From the NCBI GenBank assembly GCA_030710605.1, contig CP092863.1, forward strand, positions 110,602,426 through 110,666,425: DNA of 64,000 nucleotides, written 5' to 3'. Every line of letters begins with the position of its first letter. The first letter of the stretch is position 1. Below the pieces are notes generated by a model. The model was not told where the DNA came from and made no database searches. It saw only the letters and a list, made by a program, of their open reading frames with translations. Position numbers and translations under genes: made by a program. Shown here piece after piece: positions 21,070 to 31,007 of this stretch. This DNA comes from Cordylochernes scorpioides (taxonomy: Eukaryota; Arthropoda; Arachnida; Pseudoscorpiones; Chernetidae).

Positions 21070-21578
21070 ACACTCATGGATAAAACTTAAGAAGTTTAAA
21101 GTCTTTGATGTCACCGGTTGTCTATATATATATTTTTGAAAGAGTCAAAGGCTGTTCACACTTGGTTATCTCACGTGCCTTCAATAAAGGTCACTGTAAT
21201 ATCTTTCAGAGTTATTGTCTGAATCCCGATATACATCCTGAAAGGTACAACTTCCTTAAGTTTTGTCCATGAGTATATCTTTCAGAGTTATTGTCTGAAT
21301 CCCGATATACATGCTAAAAGGTACAATTTCCTTAAGTTTTGTCCATGAGTGTATCTTTCAGAGTTATTGTCTCAATCCCGATATACATGCTAAAAGATAC
21401 AACTTCCTTAAGTTTTGTCCATGAGTGTATCTTTCAAAGTTATTGTCTAAATCCCGATATACATGCTAAAAGGTACAACTTCCTTAAGTTTTGTCCATGA
21501 GTGTATCTTTCAGAGTTATTGTCTGAATCCCGATATACATGCTAAAAGGTACAACTTCCTTAATTTTTGTCCTTGAGT
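21070..21578 (-). repeat. 76-bp tandem array element, copy 3, both ends present
   Basis: The left end is CACTCATGGATAAAACTTAA with about 120 bp of unique sequence. About five 76-bp units follow in minus orientation, and it finishes at the opposite terminal repeat. This copy shows the architecture: unique arm on one side, array on the other, inverted termini. Confidence 0.8.
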
Positions 21579-21639
21579 TGTGTTTTTAGTAATTTCAAAT
21601 AAAAATACATATAGGCATATCAGAGCCTCTCACATGAAC

Positions 21640-21860
21640 TTTTTAAATTTCAAAATATAAAAAAAGTTCCAATGGCCCCGATTCCTGTAAAAGTCTAAGC
21701 CCACCAACGAGTGCATGTAACCAAACTGTGCTCTAGCACATTTGTGCGTGCAAAGTTGAACTGCTTTTCACATGTGTAGATATGTGCACTTAGAGTAAAA
21801 GTAGTCGTCAACTTCTACCCACCATGATTATCATTGCCTGTACCACGTGTACTAGGAATA
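21640..21860 (+). repeat. SINE S1, headless copy
   Basis: Body from CCACCAACGAGTGCATGTAA to CACCATGATTATCATTGCC and CACGTGTACTAGGAATAAGC; the tRNA-like head is not recognisable. Confidence 0.7.
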
Positions 21861-21888
21861 AGCAAAAAAACAAACAAACAAACTCCTT

Positions 21889-21985
21889 AGAGACAAAGGT
21901 CGCCTCTCCCGTCAAAATAGACTTCAAAACTAGACGCCGTCTAGTTTTGATGTCTATTTTGACAGGAGAGGCGACCTTTGTCTCT
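21889..21985. repeat. Perfect-stem hairpin of about 97 bp
   Basis: The left arm AGAGACAAAGGTCGCCTCTC continues to ACTAGACG, followed directly by its reverse complement with only a few mismatches. It would fold into a stem of about 47 bp with almost no loop. The shared sequence GTCTAGTTTTGATGTCTATT has a diverged relative near 42830. Confidence 0.8.
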
Positions 21986-22279
21986 TCAGATCAATATCCT
22001 ACCGGCAAAATTTCCATCCAAAGAAACTCCGTGTCCTAAATTTTTGCTAATTCAAATATTTCTTGGTGACTATCACTCTTGCATAAAACGACATATATTT
22101 GCAGAATAAGGAGACGCCTTAATTTATCCACCCTATCCCAGTACAATACCACATTTGTACTGTTTTTTTGATATTGTTTCACGTTCTAACGCACTTCTGG
22201 ATTTAACTAACCGTTACATGATTTTTCAGGATGCCTGAATCACCTGTTTTTTTTTTTGGTCGTTGAAGGTAAAGCTTGC

Positions 22280-22321
22280 ACCACGCTGATGAGGGCCAAC
22301 AGCCCGAAACGCGTATGTGGT
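22280..22321 (+). ncRNA. Type-I hammerhead ribozyme motif, family B, copy 1
   Basis: Stem I is ACCACG (22280-22285) with TGTGGT (22316-22321), six pairs with one G-T. The core CTGATGA is at 22286-22292. Stem II is GGGC/GCCC with loop CAACA. GAA is at 22306-22308. Stem III is AC/GT with a two-base loop, then A at the cleavage position. All invariant core positions are present. The palindromic stem III (ACGCGT) would allow dimer pairing. A fold-back arm follows (22333-22415). Confidence 0.82.
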
Positions 22322-22332
22322 TAGCTTTTCTT

Positions 22333-22415
22333 GATTAAATCAAGAATGGTGTATTTAGCCAATTCTAGAATAATTATTCCAGAATTGGCCAAATACACCA
22401 TTCGTTGATTTTTAA
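22333..22415. repeat. Fold-back sequence next to the hammerhead
   Basis: TCAAGAATGGTGTATTTAGC and its reverse complement CCAAATACACCATTC flank AATTCTAGAATAATTATTCC, a small palindrome. Confidence 0.7.
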
Positions 22416-22429
22416 TTATAATTAATATT

Positions 22430-23250
22430 TGATGTTGATATTTTTGTTTGTATGTTTTGTTTGTATGATTGTTGATATTTTTTCCGACAGATGGCGCAAG
22501 CCATCAGTAACTTTCATTTGTAAGATAAGGAGAAGCCTTTTTCTTATAGATATTATTATCATTTGTATCTTTTTTTTCCTACTCGGATTTAATCTTTTCA
22601 AATCTGTTTATGAGCTCAATTGTCTTAATTATAATGTATAAATTTCATTATCTCAATATTGATTGTGATTAGCTTTTGCTTTTTATCTTCATTTGGAGGT
22701 GAATCCGCGGTAAATCCATGTAAAATAAATTTCTTTTCCTCCAATTTACCCAGACTAATCTATTAGCTTGATTGTCTTTATATAATTTTTTCCTGTAATA
22801 TCATATTACCATTAAGGTACTATTACTGCTATTCCTGCATGTATCCTACATTTCTTATTGGATCGTTTTCGAAGACAACTCTCAGATTTATAAAATTAAT
22901 TTATTAAACATTAAACATTTTTAGATATAGAGAGAGTTAATTACCTCGTATTTAAGGCAACAAAAGATTCATCTAATTTACATACATCGTTCTAACCAGA
23001 TTCAACTTGTGCAAAACAGACGACAAAGAAAAAAATAAACAAATTAATAGTAGAGGGTAAGTTCCTATTTTTTACAAGCTTTCACACTCAAAGAATATTC
23101 AACTTCTTGCTTCATTTCTGCTTGGAGAATCTATATAAGACTAAAAGGTCTTAATACAGCTTTTTGTTGTTGTTGTTATCATTCATTATATCATCATAAT
23201 AATTATTAATTATCATTTCTATTATTATATTTATCATTAGTGTAGGAAGA
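22430..23250. other. AT-rich interval without recognised gene
   Basis: Contains the sequence ATGGCGCAAGCCATC near 22492 and T-rich runs. The blocks GACAGATGGCGCAAG and ACTTTCATTTG recur inverted near 62215-62250, suggesting an unassigned dispersed element. Confidence 0.45.
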
Positions 23251-23259
23251 AGTGTGTGT

Positions 23260-23321
23260 GTTGAAGTTTGAGAATATGATTTTATCATAATTTAAATAAA
23301 ATCATATTTTCAAACTTCAAC
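23260..23321. repeat. Hairpin of 62 bp
   Basis: GTTGAAGTTTGAGAATATGA is answered by TCATATTTTCAAACTTCAAC across an AT-rich loop. Confidence 0.75.
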
Positions 23322-23488
23322 GCCTCTTTATAATACAATATAACGCGGCTTATGATTGTAGAACGACATTTGAAAATTATCCCGCATGTGTTTCTTTTGA
23401 AGGAAATTTATTTTAAGGAGAAATAATGATTATTTCTAACCTTAGGGATGAAGTATGATAGGATGAATTGTGAAAAGTAATGATAAAC

Positions 23489-23558
23489 GGAAAAATAAAG
23501 TGTCCAGGGATGAAAATCGAACCCACAGTGTTCCGCTTACCAGGCAGATGCCATGTCC
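23489..23558 (-). tRNA. tRNA-like sequence (Thr-GGT-like loop), probably a mobile-element head
   Basis: On the minus strand the ends pair (CCAGGG with CCCTGG). An anticodon arm TCTGC-CTGGTAA-GCGGA can form, which would place GGT as anticodon, and GGGTTCGATTT gives a weak T arm. A sister sequence lies at 27369-27438. The T arm has wobble pairs and no conserved D arm was found, so this is a decayed or derived tRNA rather than a working gene. Confidence 0.4.
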
Positions 23559-23856
23559 CTACCCTGGACATATTTTTCGGGATAATTTTAAAATGTCGTT
23601 CTTCAACAGCTCTTGTTACTAATGATAATAACCATATATGATGATGATAATAAATAATGATAATCACAAATAATATGATAATTATATTACGGTAGAACTT
23701 CTTATTCATTTATCACCAGTTGCAAATAAGACACGCTATATCCGATCTGGATAATTGCGCGTGAAACTATTTACAATAATTGTAGTAGAGTAGGTAACAG
23801 AATTATCAAAAATAAAATAAACAATTAAGAAAAATAACATTAAATAAACATATACA

Positions 23857-24704
23857 TCTACTTATATATTTGCCTTATTCTGTCTGTTTGTTTGTCTGTC
23901 TGAAGCTCACGGATGGGATTTTTCATAACCATCGGTGGTTCAGTGGTAGAATGCTCGCCTGCCACGCGGGCGGCCCGGGTTCGATTCCCGGCCGATGCAT
24001 TTTTTTTTTTTTTTTACAATTTTTAAAACTCATTTATATATTATACAAGAATGACATCCACGGCGCCAATTTATAATTGTAACGAATAGTATTTGAATAA
24101 AAGCATTTAATCGGGTAAAACCCGGGCGTTGCCCGGGTCATTCGTATATAATAATTGTATAAACGAATGCAAGACAAAATCACCGCGAATGTTTCTTTTT
24201 TTTTTTTAAGGCAATTTCTTTTTAAGGCAATTATCGTTATTTATCGTTAATTTTTGTTTCGATTTTATTGAAAAAAAAAACGATATGGTGCCTTTAAAAA
24301 ATGATCTTTATTACTATGCAGTTTTCTATTTAGTCAATATACCTAAGTTCATGTTGCAAATGTAATTATCTCTATCGATTTAGTAGGTGAAATGCAAAAA
24401 AAAAAAATCGACATGATGAAATCTTTATGAAAATTCAAATTTTTATTTTTATATTTTCAAGACACACACAGTTTGGGGCGGGACGTTTCACAAGAGAGAC
24501 ATCAACGGCGCCAATTTATAATTGTAACGAATAGTATTTTAATTAAAACATTTTAAAAACACACAGTTTGGAACGGGACGTTTCACAAGAGTGACATCCA
24601 TGGCGCCAATTTATAATTGTAACGAATAGTATTTGAATTAAAACGTTTTTAAAATATATGCGCACTCGGGTAAAACCCGGGCGTTGCCCGGGCCATTCGT
24701 CTAG
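23857..24704 (+). mobile_element. Helitron H1 carrying tRNA-Gly(GCC), copy 1
   Basis: Begins A|TCTACTTATATATTTGCC and ends with the hairpin CCCGGGCGTTGCCCGGG, CCATTCGTCTAG|T. Length 848 bp. A complete tRNA-Gly sits 72 bp from the 5' end, then a T run, then an internal second hairpin near 24118-24134 lacking CTAG, as if one element had merged with or read past an older terminus. No Rep/helicase is encoded. Copies: 32778-33527 (minus) and 39655-40482. Confidence 0.88.
23929..23999 (+). tRNA. tRNA-Gly(GCC) inside a Helitron
   Basis: 71 nt, the usual length. The anticodon loop CTGCCAC gives GCC. The T arm CCGGGTTCGATTCCCGG is perfect, the D region GGTTCAGTGGTAGAATG is canonical and the acceptor is CATCGG/CCGATG. 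Base 1 is C where G is expected against C72, leaving one unpaired acceptor end. A T run follows directly and would terminate Pol III. Confidence 0.85.
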
Positions 24705-24763
24705 TTAAACAAATAAGCAACAACATAAGCAGATAGAAGAAATCACAAGGTAGTTATTTACAA

Positions 24764-25460
24764 CTAGCGGACGTACCCGGCTTCGCCCGGGTTTTACCCG
24801 AGTAAAGGTTTGTCTAACGAATCTCTCGATAAAGTGAACATTTTTTCCCGGTCCCTTGAAAAATACTTGATAAGTTGAATAAAATCAATATTAATTGGTT
24901 CCCTCGGTAATTGGAAGTTAAAGGAATAGTATCTTGCCTTGGAATTGTATCATTATTCTTGTATGGACGTACCCGGCTTCGCCCGGGTTTTACCCGAGTA
25001 AAGGTTTGTCTAACGAATCTCTCAATAAAGTGAACATTTTTTCCCGGTCCCTTGAAAAATACTCGATAAGTTGAATAAAATCAATATTAATTGGTTCCCT
25101 CGGTAATTGGAAGTTAAAGGAATAGTATCTTCGCCTTGGAATTGTATCATTATTCTTGTCTCAAATAAATTGCCGTGTCATCCTGAATTTTGTCTTTCCA
25201 AATTTTCTACATTACAAAATCATCGTATCATCATGATAATATTTAGAGCAGATTGTTGAATTATATAACAGATAAATTAGAATATTTATCTTGATTATTT
25301 TTAGGCGAAAATTTATTTCAAAAATTTTATTTGCTAGAAACCTTCCCAGTACTATACTAAATAACTTCCCAAAGTTTCATGGCGTTCCAATGAGTGGTTT
25401 GGTCAGGCATAAAGGACAGACAGACACACACACACATACATTCATTTTTATATATATAGA
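24764..25460 (-). mobile_element. Non-autonomous Helitron, family H2 (GAAG-loop 3' hairpin), internal duplication
   Basis: On the minus strand it starts TCTATATATATAAAAATG and ends with CCGGGCGAAGCCGGGTACG then TCCGCTAG between A and T. The 3' terminal part of about 190 bp is present twice in tandem (24770-24962 and 24963-25155), hairpin included. It has no coding region. Confidence 0.85.
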
Positions 25461-25738
25461 TATATAAAAAATGGCATATCCTGACCAGGAGCACATGTGC
25501 TTTACAGAAGGCAGGGCGCCATCTGGTGGAACAGAAATCAACTAAACATTAATTTAGCCTGTTCCCTGATATTTGGCCAACCCAATTTCTTGGCTTTTCT
25601 TGATTTATCAAGAAATTGGGTTGGCCAAATATCAGGGAACAGGCTAAATCAATGTTTAGTTGATTTCTGTTCCACCAGATGGCGCTCTGCCTTCTGTAAA
25701 GCACATGTGCTCCTGGTCAGGATATGCCATTTTTTATA
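25461..25738. repeat. Long fold-back element, family FB3, nearly perfect
   Basis: Arms of about 130 bp: AATGGCATATCCTGACCAGG, GCACATGTGC, GGCGCCATCTGG, then CCTGTTCCCTGATATTTGG, and the same in reverse complement. The centre is TTTTCTTGATTTATCAAG. Copies of its right arm follow the hammerhead motifs at 31008 and 54466, so this family appears to exist with and without a hammerhead in the middle. Confidence 0.88.
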
Positions 25739-25949
25739 TTGATTTCAACACCTGATCTTTTTATCTTTTATTTTTTTATTTCGTTTTTTAATATATATAG
25801 ATATGTTAAGCAATGATGGAAGTTGATGAAGTTATCTACTTATATAATTGCCTTATTCTGTCTGTCTGAAGTTCACTGTCTGAATTTCAGGATAGAATGC
25901 GCGCCCATTGGCTGCCTGCGAACACGTGACCTCCCTGCCCCCCTCTAGA

Positions 25950-27125
25950 CAACCCTGTTATCAGCTGTGTGATACATACACCTGTCTATAGCGGCCATTC
26001 TAGACAACCCTGTTATCAGCAGTGTGTTACATCCACCTGTCTATACAGACCACCCTGTCTATAGCGGCCACTCTAGACAACCCTGTTATCAGCTGTGTGA
26101 TACATACACCTGTCTATAGCGACCACTCTAGACAACCCTGTTATCAGCTGTGTGATACATCCACCTGTCTATACAGACCACCCTGTATATAGCGGCCATT
26201 CTAGATAACCCTGTTATCAGCTGTGTGATACATACACCTGTCTATAGCGGCCACTCTAGACAACCCTGTTATCAGCTGTGTGATACCTCCACCTGTCTAT
26301 ACAGACCACCCTGTCTATAGCGGTCACTTTAGGCAACCCTGTTATCATCAGTGTGTTACATTCACCTGTCTATACAGACCACCCTGTCTATAGCGGTCAC
26401 TTTAGGCAACCCTGTTATCAGCAGTGTGATACATACACCTGTCTATACAGACCACCCTGTCTATAGCGACCACTCTAGACAACCCTGTTATCAGTAGTGT
26501 ATTACATCCACCTGTCTATACAGACCACTCTGTCTATAGCGGCCACTCTAGACAACCCTGTTATCAGCTGTGTGATACATACACCTGTCTATACAGACCA
26601 CCCTGTCTATAGCGACCACTCTAGACAACCCTGTTATCAGCTGTTTGATACATCCACCTGTCTATACCGACCACCCTGTATATAGCGGCCATTCTAGATA
26701 ACCCTGTTATCAGCTGTGTGATACATACTCCTGTCTATAGCGGCCACTCTAGACAACCCTGTTATCAGCTGTGTGATACATCCACCTGTCTATACAGACC
26801 ACCCTGTCTATAGTGGTCACTTTAGGCAACCCTGTTATCATCAGTGTGTTACATTCACCTGTCTATACAGACCACCCTGTCTATAGAGGTCACTTTAGGC
26901 AACCTTGTTATCAGCAGTGTGATACATACACCTGTCTATACAGACCACCCTGTCTATAACGACCACTCTAGACAACCCTGTTATCAGCTGTGTGATACAT
27001 CCACCTGTCTATACAGACCACCCTGTCTATAGCGGCCACTCTAGGCAACCCTGTTATCAGCTGTGTGATACATCCACCTGTCTATACAGACCACCCTGTC
27101 TATAGCGGCCACTCCAGGCAACCCT
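25950..27125. repeat. Minisatellite inside Helitron, units of about 55-90 bp
   Basis: About 15 units assembled from ACCTGTCTATACAGACCACC, CTGTCTATAGCGGCCACTC and ACAACCCTGTTATCAGCTGT. Two unit lengths alternate, with or without the CTATACAGACCAC block. Short open frames here are repeat artefacts. Confidence 0.85.
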
Positions 27126-27368
27126 AGGAAGCAAGATGTATACAAGGTGTAGACAAGATGAAGATCTACTTATATAATTGCCTTATTCTGTCTGTGTGAA
27201 GTTCACGGATAGATTTTGGTCAGAATGGATAAAATAAAAAAAGTGTCAAGGGATGGGAATAGAACCCACGACCTTCCGCTTACCGGGCAGTCTACTTATA
27301 TAATTGCCTTATTCTGTCTGTGTGAAGTTCACGGATAGATTTTGGTCAGGATGGATAAAATAAAAAAA

Positions 27369-27438
27369 GTGTCAAGGGATGGGAATCGAACTCACGACCT
27401 TCCGCTTACCGGGCAGATGCCATGACCACTAGGCTATA
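27369..27438 (-). tRNA. tRNA-like sequence, sister of 23489-23558
   Basis: The minus strand has GTGGTCATGGCATCTGCCCG, a TCTGC/GCGGA arm with loop CCGGTAA, and the B-box-like GAGTTCGATTCCC. The acceptor ends do not pair. It lies inside the composite Helitron; partial copies are at 27240-27290 and near 37040-37070. Confidence 0.35.
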
Positions 27439-27649
27439 GGCTCATTATTTCTTTATACCGTTATTATACCGTTATATTATATATAGTTAAAACATTTTAA
27501 AAACACACAGTTTGGAACGGGACGTTTCACAAGAGTGACATCCATGGCGCCAATTTATAATTGTAACGAATAGTATTTGAATTAAAACGTTTTTAAAATA
27601 TATTCGCAGTCGGGTAAAACCCGGGCGTTGCCCGGGCCATTCGTCTAGT

Positions 27650-28080
27650 CTGTAATAATTAGTATCGTGGAGAGAGAAAGTTGAGCTATTTACAATGTGA
27701 GATATATTCTAAAGTAACTTATTAATTATTTACATTGATACAAGTCACATAGTAGTGTAGTTCCCCAAGCTGCATGAAGCTGTCTATTTATAAATATATA
27801 AAATATTTTTTTTCAATTGAATAATTTGAAAACATCTTTGATTTGAATATATATCTTTGTCCCTAGACTTTTAAAACATTTTTAATTCAAATTTTTAGAT
27901 ATTTCGCTTTTTTTTTTGGTTCCTTGGGCTTCGAATAATCCAAATTCGACTGTATTTATATCTTTTTTTTATGATAGTCATCGAGAAATATTCGAATAAT
28001 CAGAAATTAGGGCAAATACTTTCTTTATATTGATGTGTTGCAAGCATTCGGGAAAATTACAGCTGTTTTTTAATAATAAT
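27650..28080. other. AT-rich interval without recognised feature
   Basis: Contains a stretch (27840-27960) resembling 6920-7030 and 49510-49670 (GGTTCCTTGGGCTTCGAAT, AATTTTTAGATATTTCG), a dispersed unclassified repeat. Confidence 0.5.
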
Positions 28081-28084
28081 TATT

Positions 28085-28619
28085 ATTATAGAGATATTGG
28101 CCCTCACTGTGGTACAGAGGACGGTGGACCACCTTGCTACCAACTGTGGAAGATTGCTTCCTTACGACTACACTGAAAGACATAATGAAGTGGTGAGATG
28201 CGTCCACTTCAACTTGGCTAGAAAATATAATTTCACAGAGAACAACAAGATAAATCTCCACAAAATAACGACTAAGATTGAAAATTCATATGCCAAAATA
28301 ATAACGGACCTGTCAATGATAAGCGATATCAATATCAGAGCTAACAAACCTGATATAATAGTTTACGACAAAATAAAAAAGACATAACAATAATAGAGAT
28401 AGGCGTTACCTCCCAAGACAATATCCAAACTACGGAGCTGACAAAGAAAAGAAAATACCAGCTACTGGCGAGGGAAATGGCCCAAACCGAAAAAATGCCC
28501 GTAAAGTAGTGCCGATATTCTTAAAATGGGATGGAATAGTAACCAAATATAACAAACAATACAGGAAGGAAATAAACATAAGAAAAAGGACTTTGCATAT
28601 ATTCAATCCTTGGTCTTAA
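28085..28619 (+). pseudogene. LINE C-terminal fragment with restriction-like endonuclease (R2/NeSL-like)
   Basis: The translation contains TVDHLATNCGRLLPYDYTER and RHNEVVRCVHFNLARKY, then NIRANKPDIIVYDK, IIEIGVTSQDN, KYQLLAREMAQ and PIFLKWDGIVTKY. The KPD plus EIG pair is the PD-(D/E)XK signature of endonucleases found after the reverse transcriptase in R2-type LINEs. The frame shifts twice, after IVYDKIKK (near 28370-28382) and at MPVK (near 28500), each explicable by one A missing from an A run. No reverse transcriptase lies upstream, so it is 5'-truncated and dead. Confidence 0.8.
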
Positions 28620-28950
28620 AAATACTATGGAAATTATCTCAACAGAAAAGAAGAATGAACCTCACGATAAGTCCCAGAAAAATAAAGAAATGGAAGCCAT
28701 GGATAGATTGTTGGAACGATGTAGGGAGCTGGCGTGTGAAGACGAGGAACACCGGACATGGAGCACAGGACGACCATAGAAGAGATCCAGGAGAACGACC
28801 TAGAGCAGATGACCTGACAGACAAGAATGGATCAAGGCCAGGGGACCAAGGAGCCACCAGTCATAGAAAGACTGCAGGAGAGCTTCAGGACATCAGAGAA
28901 CCAAATCTGCGAGAGCCACAGAACTGACCAGGAGTCAAGATAGCAAATGT
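28620..28950 (+). mobile_element. LINE 3' region following the endonuclease fragment
   Basis: The block from GAAATGGAAGCCATGGATAG to GACCAGGAGTCAAGATAGC recurs on the minus strand at 56375-56590, so it is the shared 3' part of one LINE family. Open frames in it are not conserved. Confidence 0.65.
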
Positions 28951-29084
28951 AAATATCTTTGTTTACTTTTACTGTTGTTATTTATTGAAGCTGTTAATAA
29001 AAATATGTAAATAAACTGACCATTCATTGCACTTTTTAGAGAAAAACTTGTAACCTTTTTGAAAAATAAAGTTAAAATTATCAT

Positions 29085-29240
29085 TATTATTCCTAGTACA
29101 CGTGGTACAGGCCATGATAATCATGGCGGGTAAAAGTTGGAGACTGTTTTTACTGTAAGTGCACAACATATCTCTACACATATGAAAATCAGTTCAACTT
29201 ACAAATGTACCAGAGCCCTGTTTAGTTACTTGCCCCCGCT
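29085..29240 (-). repeat. SINE S1 body, minus strand
   Basis: CCTAGTACACGTGGTACAGG, CCATGATAATCATGG, then CAAATGTACCAGAGCCCTG: the 3' end of S1 reversed. Confidence 0.75.
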
Positions 29241-29564
29241 GGTTGGGCTAAATGTAACAGCTGTGATAACGTCTAATTCTTGAGACTGAACCCTTCAAGA
29301 CTTATTCCATATTTGCATATTCACTGTGTTTTACTTCCCTTGAAGAGCTGAAAGTCCGAAAGCTTGAGAAATCAAAATTGTAAAATAAACTTAGCCCTGG
29401 GTGCTTTGTTGATTCTATTAAATTAACTTATTCTATATCTTGTCATAGTTTCAACTGAAAAGGTCAAATATTAAGAAAACATATGCGAAGTAAATAAACA
29501 ATTTCATACATAACGCATTTCAGTTTTATTCCTATTGATTAAACAAAAGACCTGTCTTTGGGAT

Positions 29565-29705
29565 GTGGATCAATGGAACAGTGGTCTAAACTGTTGATTT
29601 TCGACATTAAGGACCCGAGTTCGAATCCCGTATTGGGCAGTTTTTTTCTAATTAAAAAAAAAAACTCTAAAGGCCACTGATTTTTGCGAAAGTCTAACTC
29701 CACTA
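29565..29705 (+). repeat. SINE S1 head, split by a LINE tail
   Basis: The tRNA-like head (CAGTGGTCTAAACTGTTGA, B box GAGTTCGAATCCCG) is followed by the linker. At 29706 a foreign piece starts, and the S1 body resumes at about 29862 with ACCAGCGAGTGCAAGTAACC. Confidence 0.65.
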
Positions 29706-29860
29706 GTTAGTTGTTGTTGTGTCCAATGAATAGCCTCAGATATCACAGCAATGTCCTCTATCTTGGGTGTATACTGTACAACGTCCTCTATCTATGTCCC
29801 CGTATTATATTTCTCACCAGGACCCCGGGCTGCAGATCCTGACGCGGCGGTTACCGCGGA
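29706..29860 (-). mobile_element. LINE 3' tail inserted in the SINE
   Basis: TTGTTGTTGTGTCCAATGAA is the reversed tail of the LINE at 41762-42349. It is followed by ATCACAGCAATGTCCTCTAT and a partial repeat of it. Confidence 0.6.
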
Positions 29861-30004
29861 CCCACCAGCGAGTGCAAGTAACCAAACGGGACTCTGGCAT
29901 ATATGCAAGTACAACTTTCGAACTTCTTTCTATATATCGCGCATTTACATGTAATTCCTCAGCGTGTTGGACTTTTTTTTGAAGGAGATTCATGGGGAGA
30001 CTAT

Positions 30005-30115
30005 TAAAACAATTTTTAAAAAAAGTGTCAAATGCGGGATTCGAACCCGAGTCGTGTCTATCGAAAAAAATCACCTTTTCATACCACTCAACCACCAACC
30101 TCCATTGGAAAAAGA
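30005..30115 (-). repeat. tRNA-like SINE head, minus strand
   Basis: CGGGATTCGAACCCGAGTCG (reversed B box and T arm) and CATACCACTCAACCACCAAC (reversed A box) at normal spacing. No body family was assigned. Confidence 0.45.
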
Positions 30116-30243
30116 ACAAAATAAAAATAATAAAAATCCGAACACTAAAAAGCTTTTATTCTCAAAAACTTTAGATTATTTAAAAAAATGATAAAGCACA
30201 AGTTGGATTATAGATTATAGCTACAAGGTAACAAGACCTAATA

Positions 30244-30420
30244 CAGTTAAACCTGTCTATAGCACCCCCTCTTGGGATTCACCAAAATAGGGTGCTATAG
30301 AGAGGGGGTGCTATAGACAGGTCACTTTTAATGTAAATCGCATCGTACTGCGTATTTAAAATCGGGCGCTATAGAGAGGGAGGCGCTATTTAGAGGGGGC
30401 GCAATAGACAGGTTTAACTG
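30244..30420. repeat. MITE CAGTTAAACCTGTCTATAG, best copy
   Basis: 177 bp between TA dinucleotides. The inverted ends are CAGTTAAACCTGTCTATAGC and CAGTTAAACCTGTCTATTGC (right end reversed). Inside, GGTGCTATAGAGAGGGGGTG and GGCGCTATAGAGAGGGAGGC form subterminal repeats. There is no coding. TA flanks and CAGT ends fit mobilisation by a pogo/Tigger-type transposase (inference). Confidence 0.85.
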
Positions 30421-30421
30421 T

Positions 30422-30560
30422 ATAAATAAATAGTGTGTGACTTTTCGGTAACAACTCTTATTTCTCATTTATTCTTTTGTCTGAAGATGGTAACAACGCT
30501 GTTACCGAAACACCACACACTATTAATTTATTTGAATTTGGTCTTATTACCTTGTAGTTA
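30422..30560. repeat. FB2-related inverted repeat with GGTAAC hairpin
   Basis: AATAGTGTGTGAC and CACCACACACTATT face each other. The right side has CTGAAGATGGTAACAACGC then TGTTACCGAAAC, a 6-bp stem closed by an AACGCT loop. The same core is at 19872-19908. Confidence 0.65.
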
Positions 30561-30629
30561 TTAAGATTCTTAAAAAAAAAAAAGATTTAAAAAAGAAATG
30601 AATCTTTGGTATCTTATACTTGTATCTTA

Positions 30630-30760
30630 GGCAGATTTGTAAGTACAAAAGTCGAACTGATTTTCACATATGTAGACATGTTGGTGCACTTGAAGTAAAA
30701 GCAGTTGCCTACTTCTATCTACCATGATTATCGTGGCCTGTACTACGTGTACAAGGCATA
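30630..30760 (+). repeat. SINE S1 3' body
   Basis: TAAGTACAAAAGTCGAACTG through CATATGTAGACATGTTGGTG to CACGTGTACAAGG-like ends. Confidence 0.65.
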
Positions 30761-30767
30761 ATATATA

Positions 30768-30946
30768 CAGTTAAACCTGTCTATAGCGCCCCCTCTTGGG
30801 ACTCACCAAAATATAGGGTGTTATAGAGAAGGGGTGCTATAGACAGGTCACTTTTAATGTAAATTGCATCGTACTTCGTATTTAAAATTGGGCGCTATAG
30901 AGAGGGAGGCGCTATTTAGAGGGGGCGCTATAGAGAGGTTTAACTG
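30768..30946. repeat. MITE CAGTTAAACC family, copy 5
   Basis: 179 bp with intact inverted ends and TA on both sides, about 350 bp from the sister copy at 30244. Confidence 0.85.
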
Positions 30947-31007
30947 TATATATAAAAATATTTATATCTTAATGAGAAAACAACAGAAAAAAATCTGTAC
31001 AGCCTGC

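Larger units (their letters stand above)
25835..27648 (+). mobile_element. Composite Helitron H1 carrying a minisatellite
   Basis: The 5' end A|TCTACTTATATAATTGCC is at 25835; the only matching 3' end (hairpin, CCATTCGTCTAG|T) is at 27648. Between them lie the minisatellite at 25950-27125 and two further copies of the Helitron 5' end at 27165 and 27291. The 126-bp piece 27165-27290 is duplicated head to tail. Either one Helitron holds the minisatellite or several nested insertions share one 3' end. Confidence 0.7.

Noticed and set aside
23929-23999. An ordinary chromosomal tRNA-Gly gene
   Set aside because: The same flanks recur at three loci with Helitron ends, so it is carried by the element; function remains possible but unproven.
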